From assembly GCA_015039365.1 (NCBI GenBank), contig WION01000006.1:682001-746000 (forward strand): a stretch of DNA of 64,000 nt, read 5' to 3'. Source of the DNA: Amanita rubescens (Eukaryota > Basidiomycota > Agaricomycetes > Agaricales > Amanitaceae). The notes under the pieces are model-generated. The model made no database searches and had not been told where the DNA came from. It saw nothing but the letters and a program-made list of their open reading frames with translations. This document shows positions 60,888 to 64,000 of the stretch, piece by piece (position 1 is the first letter of the stretch; the number at the start of each line of letters is the position of its first letter). The translations under genes and the position numbers were made by a program.

Positions 60888-61611
60888 CTATCCCGAACCG
60901 GAATCGCTGTCGAGGTCGTCCCGGCTCCTGAAGCGCACATGTGTCTCCAACTCGTGACGAGCAATGGTCGTCTTCGTCGCGGGTACCTTGGCTAGGACCG
61001 ACATATTGCTGGACGCCGAACGAGGATCGAGAACGAGGATCTTTCCTAATCCTTCTGGTACAGTTCCAATTCGTTCAGCTAGCCCTGGAACAACCCCGCC
61101 CTCATCAGCGGTAAAGTCAAGCATGTAGACAGTCCATGCAGGAGATTCTGGGCTGATATTCAAGTATTCCTTACACAAAACGGCCTGTAGACGATGTTGA
61201 TTTTCAAGTTGTATGTTCCAGATAGCAAGGATGCCCGAGAGTCTTGAGGTCTCACGTGTGTTGAGGGGATGACAATTGGTACTTTTCTTCCAACGCCTTC
61301 TTCTCCCCATCCCAAGCAGCGCATAGTTCCTGCACAAGTCAGCCGATTTGGACGGCGTAATTACTTACGAATACAAATAGTTCCCATTGGTCTTCTGACA
61401 GTCCGCAGCTCCTGAGAAATTGCAGGCATGGGATATTTATCGTGGTTGTGGAACCACTTTGTGCATTGAACCGTCTCGTGGCACTATCGGGATGCCATAT
61501 CGCAGTGGCGGGATAACAAGAGATTCTGATGCCGTAGCAATAGGTGGAGATACATTTGGCGAGAAATCGTGTCCAACACAAAAGCGAGCACGTCGTCAAG
61601 TAGATCCACAT
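60888..61611 (-). CDS. Unrecognised protein, partial model
   Basis: I do not recognise this gene. The clear coding part is the exon running to 60888, with LAIWNIQLENQHRLQAVLCK, SPAWTVYMLDFTADEGGVVP, ILVLDPRSASSNMSVLAKVP and an acidic end DDLDSDSGSG. Upstream exons give AAWDGEKKALEEKYQLSSPQ (about 61325-61275) and NAQSGSTTTINIPCLQFLRS (about 61480-61400), joined by introns near 61245-61265 and 61330-61370. Further 5', a different frame (about 61610-61520) reads DLLDDVLAFVLDTISRQMYL and looks coding, so either a splice or a single-base break lies near 61500-61560. No membrane helix or motif was seen. It converges with the POF1-like gene (73 bases) and its 5' end abuts PWP1. Confidence 0.55.
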
Positions 61612-61699
61612 TGCTCAACGGCTGTCAATTCACATCAATGTTTGGGCGCCGGCTATTTCCGTTGCCACTAAAAGTTTCACGATCTAATTTTGACGCTCA

Positions 61700-63731
61700 A
61701 TGAGCAATCTCATATCTGCCGTTGCCTGGGTCAGAAAAGGCATAGCAGTACAACATCCAGCAAAATATGTTCTCGATGACGATGAGCTAGTACGGATCAG
61801 TTCCCTTGCTCATATCGAGCTAGAAGATGCGCGTGTCGAGTTGGAACGCGCGCAGAAAGCCGCACAGGCAATAGAAAAAAGAAGAGAGGAAGACGAGGCA
61901 GAGACTGATGCCGAGGAGAGAGGGGAAGACCGAGATGAAGGTGATTGGGTCGAGTAAGTGTCACTTGCCTTTCTATAGTTCTTCTATTCATGATCATTTA
62001 AACAGCGAAGATGACACAGAAGCAATGGATGTGGATGGCGCAAAATCGAAACCGAAACAAAAAACAATGGACTCGAATGATTTATCAGAATATAACCTCA
62101 ATGACTATGATAACGACGAGGCCGATCCAAACGGTGAGCTCGTTTTTGCCTTCCCTGTTCTAATCAGTATATCAATCCGACAATAGGAGGGGGAATCTTT
62201 AGCAACATCAAGGGTCTCACATATTATCGAAATAACGAGGAGGATCCCTACATTACTCTCAAAGACGTGTGTTGCAAGTCATTGCTTTCACCTGCTGTGA
62301 GATCCACTCATGTCGGTACTTGCTGTCTGTTTGTTCTAAAAGGAAGATGAAGATAATGAACGCGCCGAGCTCGAAATCCTACCAACGGATAACCTCATTG
62401 TCACCGCTAAAACTGAAGACGAGATTTCGCAACTCGAAATATACGTCTACGACGAATCTGAAGAAAACCTTTATGTTCACCACGATCTAATGCTACCGAA
62501 TTTTCCACTTTGCCTCGAGTGGCTCGATTTTCCGCCCGTAGCCATGTCAGCATCATCGGAAACCGGGAATCCTGCCACACCTGGATTCGGCAACTATATC
62601 GCTGTCGGAACGCTCGATCCTGAGATTGAAATATGGTCATTGGACGTTCTGGACGCCATGTATCCCGCTTCTGTACTAGGCAGACCTGACGTTACAAAAA
62701 CACACGTCCCAACGCCCGTCGGGACAGGCAAAAAGAAACGAAAAAAGATGAAACAACGTGCTGGTGAAAAGAGGTACCACGTCGACGCTGTTCTCGGCCT
62801 CAGCTGGAACAAATCTCAGCGTAATCTCCTCGCAAGTGCAAGTGCGGATCGAACGGTTAAACTATGGGATCTGAGCCGCAGCCCCGTTGTGAACGGCGAC
62901 GGGAAGGATGACGAAGCTGGCGCCATCAGAAGCTTTGACGTTCACAAGGACAAAGTGCAGGCCGTGCAGTGGAACGCGGCCGAGCCATCCGTGCTGCTAA
63001 CGGGCAGCTACGATCGAACGGTCCGAACGTTTGATTCCCGCGCACCAACAGGCGGTGTCGGCGCCGCCGTAGGAAGCGACGTCGAAGCGCTCCGATGGGA
63101 CCCATGGGAAAACTACGGATTCTACGTACGTTCCATCCCATCCATCCCACCACTTTTCTTAACCCTCGTCACAGGTATCGCTCGAAAACGGCCTCGTACT
63201 CAATTTCGACGCGCGAACTCTACCATCCGATGTTTCCAAGCCCGCCCCAGCCCGCTTCACCCTCTCAGCACACGACGGCGCTACTTCCGCTCTCGACGTC
63301 AACCCGCACATCCCAGGATGCATCGTTACCGGCGGCATGGACAAACAAGTCAAGATCTGGAACATTACGGACGAAGCATCATCGGCAACTGGCAAGCGAA
63401 ACGTCAGTCTTGTCACGTCTCGAGATTTAGGCGTCGTAAGTTTACATTTTTTGCAAATTTGCCGTGGGGAGCTCAATTAATTGAACGATGCAGGGCAAAG
63501 TTTTCTCCGCGGTTTTTTCAGCCTGACGACCCTCTTACGGTCGCAGCCGCCGGATCGAAAGCCAAAATTCAAGTATGGGACGTCGGCGCCAATGGAGGCG
63601 CACGCAGAGTCTTTAGCGGCAAGCTTGCAAACGCGGGCAAAGCTCTAAAAGAAAAAGAAGCAAGAGCGGGAGATGGCGTCGTAGGTCTGGTCGAAGACGA
63701 GGAAGACAGTGAACCTGACGAAGACGATTGA
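61700..63731 (+). CDS. PWP1: PWP1, WD40 ribosome biogenesis factor
   Basis: Nucleolar WD-repeat protein for large-subunit rRNA processing. Starts MSNLISAVAWVRKGIAVQHP, the family N-terminus, then acidic and lysine-rich linkers (DTEAMDVDGAKSKPKQKTMD). Introns near 61955-62005, 62133-62187 and 62268-62342. The WD repeats include GNYIAVGTLDPEIEIWSLDV (about 62588-62645), LLASASADRTVKLWDLS (about 62828-62876), VLLTGSYDRTVRTFDSR (about 62990-63040) and CIVTGGMDKQVKIWNIT (about 63325-63370). The C-terminal repeat DDPLTVAAAGSKAKIQVWDV ends in an acidic tail. Near 63513-63521, in a run of six T, the frame gains one base: before it KVFSAVF, after it PDDPLTV. Stop at 63731. Confidence 0.9.
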
Positions 63732-64000
63732 TCGTTCTCAGTCTCTCTCAAGTACAAAAATACATTATTTTCGTGGCCTCGTCTGGATGTCGTGTGTAAT
63801 GTACAGCCAGTCTATATATAAGATTAAGTCCAAGATATATAAGTTAGATGTCATTCCTCCCCCGCCAACTTTTTTAGCTCTTGATCTCAACAGCGATGTT
63901 GGTAATCATGATAGCGACATAAGACAAGATTAATAGGATCCCCCATCTTCGAGTGAGGTAATAGTTATTTAGCGGTACAACAATGAGAGTCGCGGCCAAC
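63732..64000. other. 3' flank of PWP1
   Basis: 270 bases to the window edge without a gene that I can support; a 225-base ORF (63709-63933) overlaps the end of PWP1 in another frame and looks like a shadow. Confidence 0.4.

Noticed and set aside
483..63731. Programmed ribosomal frameshifting as the cause of the frame breaks
   Set aside because: The sites differ in sequence and direction, sit in unrelated housekeeping genes, and lack a common slippery motif or downstream structure.
1..64000. CRISPR arrays, viral genes, insertion sequences or complete transposons
   Set aside because: No regularly spaced repeats, capsid, integrase, transposase or reverse-transcriptase motifs were found on either strand.

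Overview
The window is ordinary nuclear DNA of a filamentous basidiomycete, most likely an agaricomycete. Genes are tightly packed on both strands and broken by many GT-AG introns of about 45-60 bases. The tRNAs are eukaryotic, one with an intron. The fatty acid synthase is a single fused beta-alpha gene, and the enzyme families (GMC oxidoreductase, GH17 glucanase, Zn2Cys6 regulators, VTC4, GTR2, RMI1, PWP1, DBP5) are typical of such fungi. I see no CRISPR array, complete transposon or prokaryotic operon.

Layout. 0.5-5.6 kb: a DNAJC8-type J protein, RMI1 (minus) and a carnitine acetyltransferase whose start codon overlaps that of RMI1. 5.8-8.5 kb: a large SF1 helicase (minus). 8.7-13.4 kb: PAM18, the methyltransferase EFM4, and the nucleolar MIF4G/MA3 protein SGD1/NOM1. 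13.4-13.7 kb: tRNA-Pro(CGG) and tRNA-Gly(CCC). 13.9-18.3 kb: a membrane-anchored GH17 glucanase and a RhoGAP. 18.4-25.3 kb: a decayed GMC oxidoreductase, a GBD/FH3 armadillo protein and an intact GMC oxidoreductase on the opposite strand. 25.7-32.4 kb: a kelch membrane protein, acyl-CoA-binding protein and a tandem PH-domain protein. 33.3-38.9 kb: two paralogous Zn2Cys6 regulators. 39.5-44.4 kb: VTC4 and GTR2, head to head. 44.9-57.7 kb: the complete fused FAS. 57.9-63.7 kb: DBP5, a POF1-like nucleotidyltransferase, an unrecognised conserved-looking protein and PWP1.

Functional links are loose. FAS, ACBP and carnitine acetyltransferase all handle acyl-CoA. VTC4 and GTR2 both act at the vacuole in nutrient signalling and storage. 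SGD1, PWP1 and EFM4 serve ribosome biogenesis or translation. I see no convincing biosynthetic cluster.

Two observations stand out. First, a sharply bounded stretch of about 2 kb (5289-7317) has only three CpG dinucleotides, while the DNA on both sides is rich in them. It covers the 3' ends of two convergent genes and looks like the footprint of past CpG methylation or a RIP-like process. Second, at least eight conserved genes each carry a single-base frame break, mostly at short homopolymers. Because the genes are unrelated and largely housekeeping, consensus errors in the assembly are the likeliest cause. Gene models should therefore be read across these breaks. Exon boundaries were worked out by eye and are approximate unless stated.
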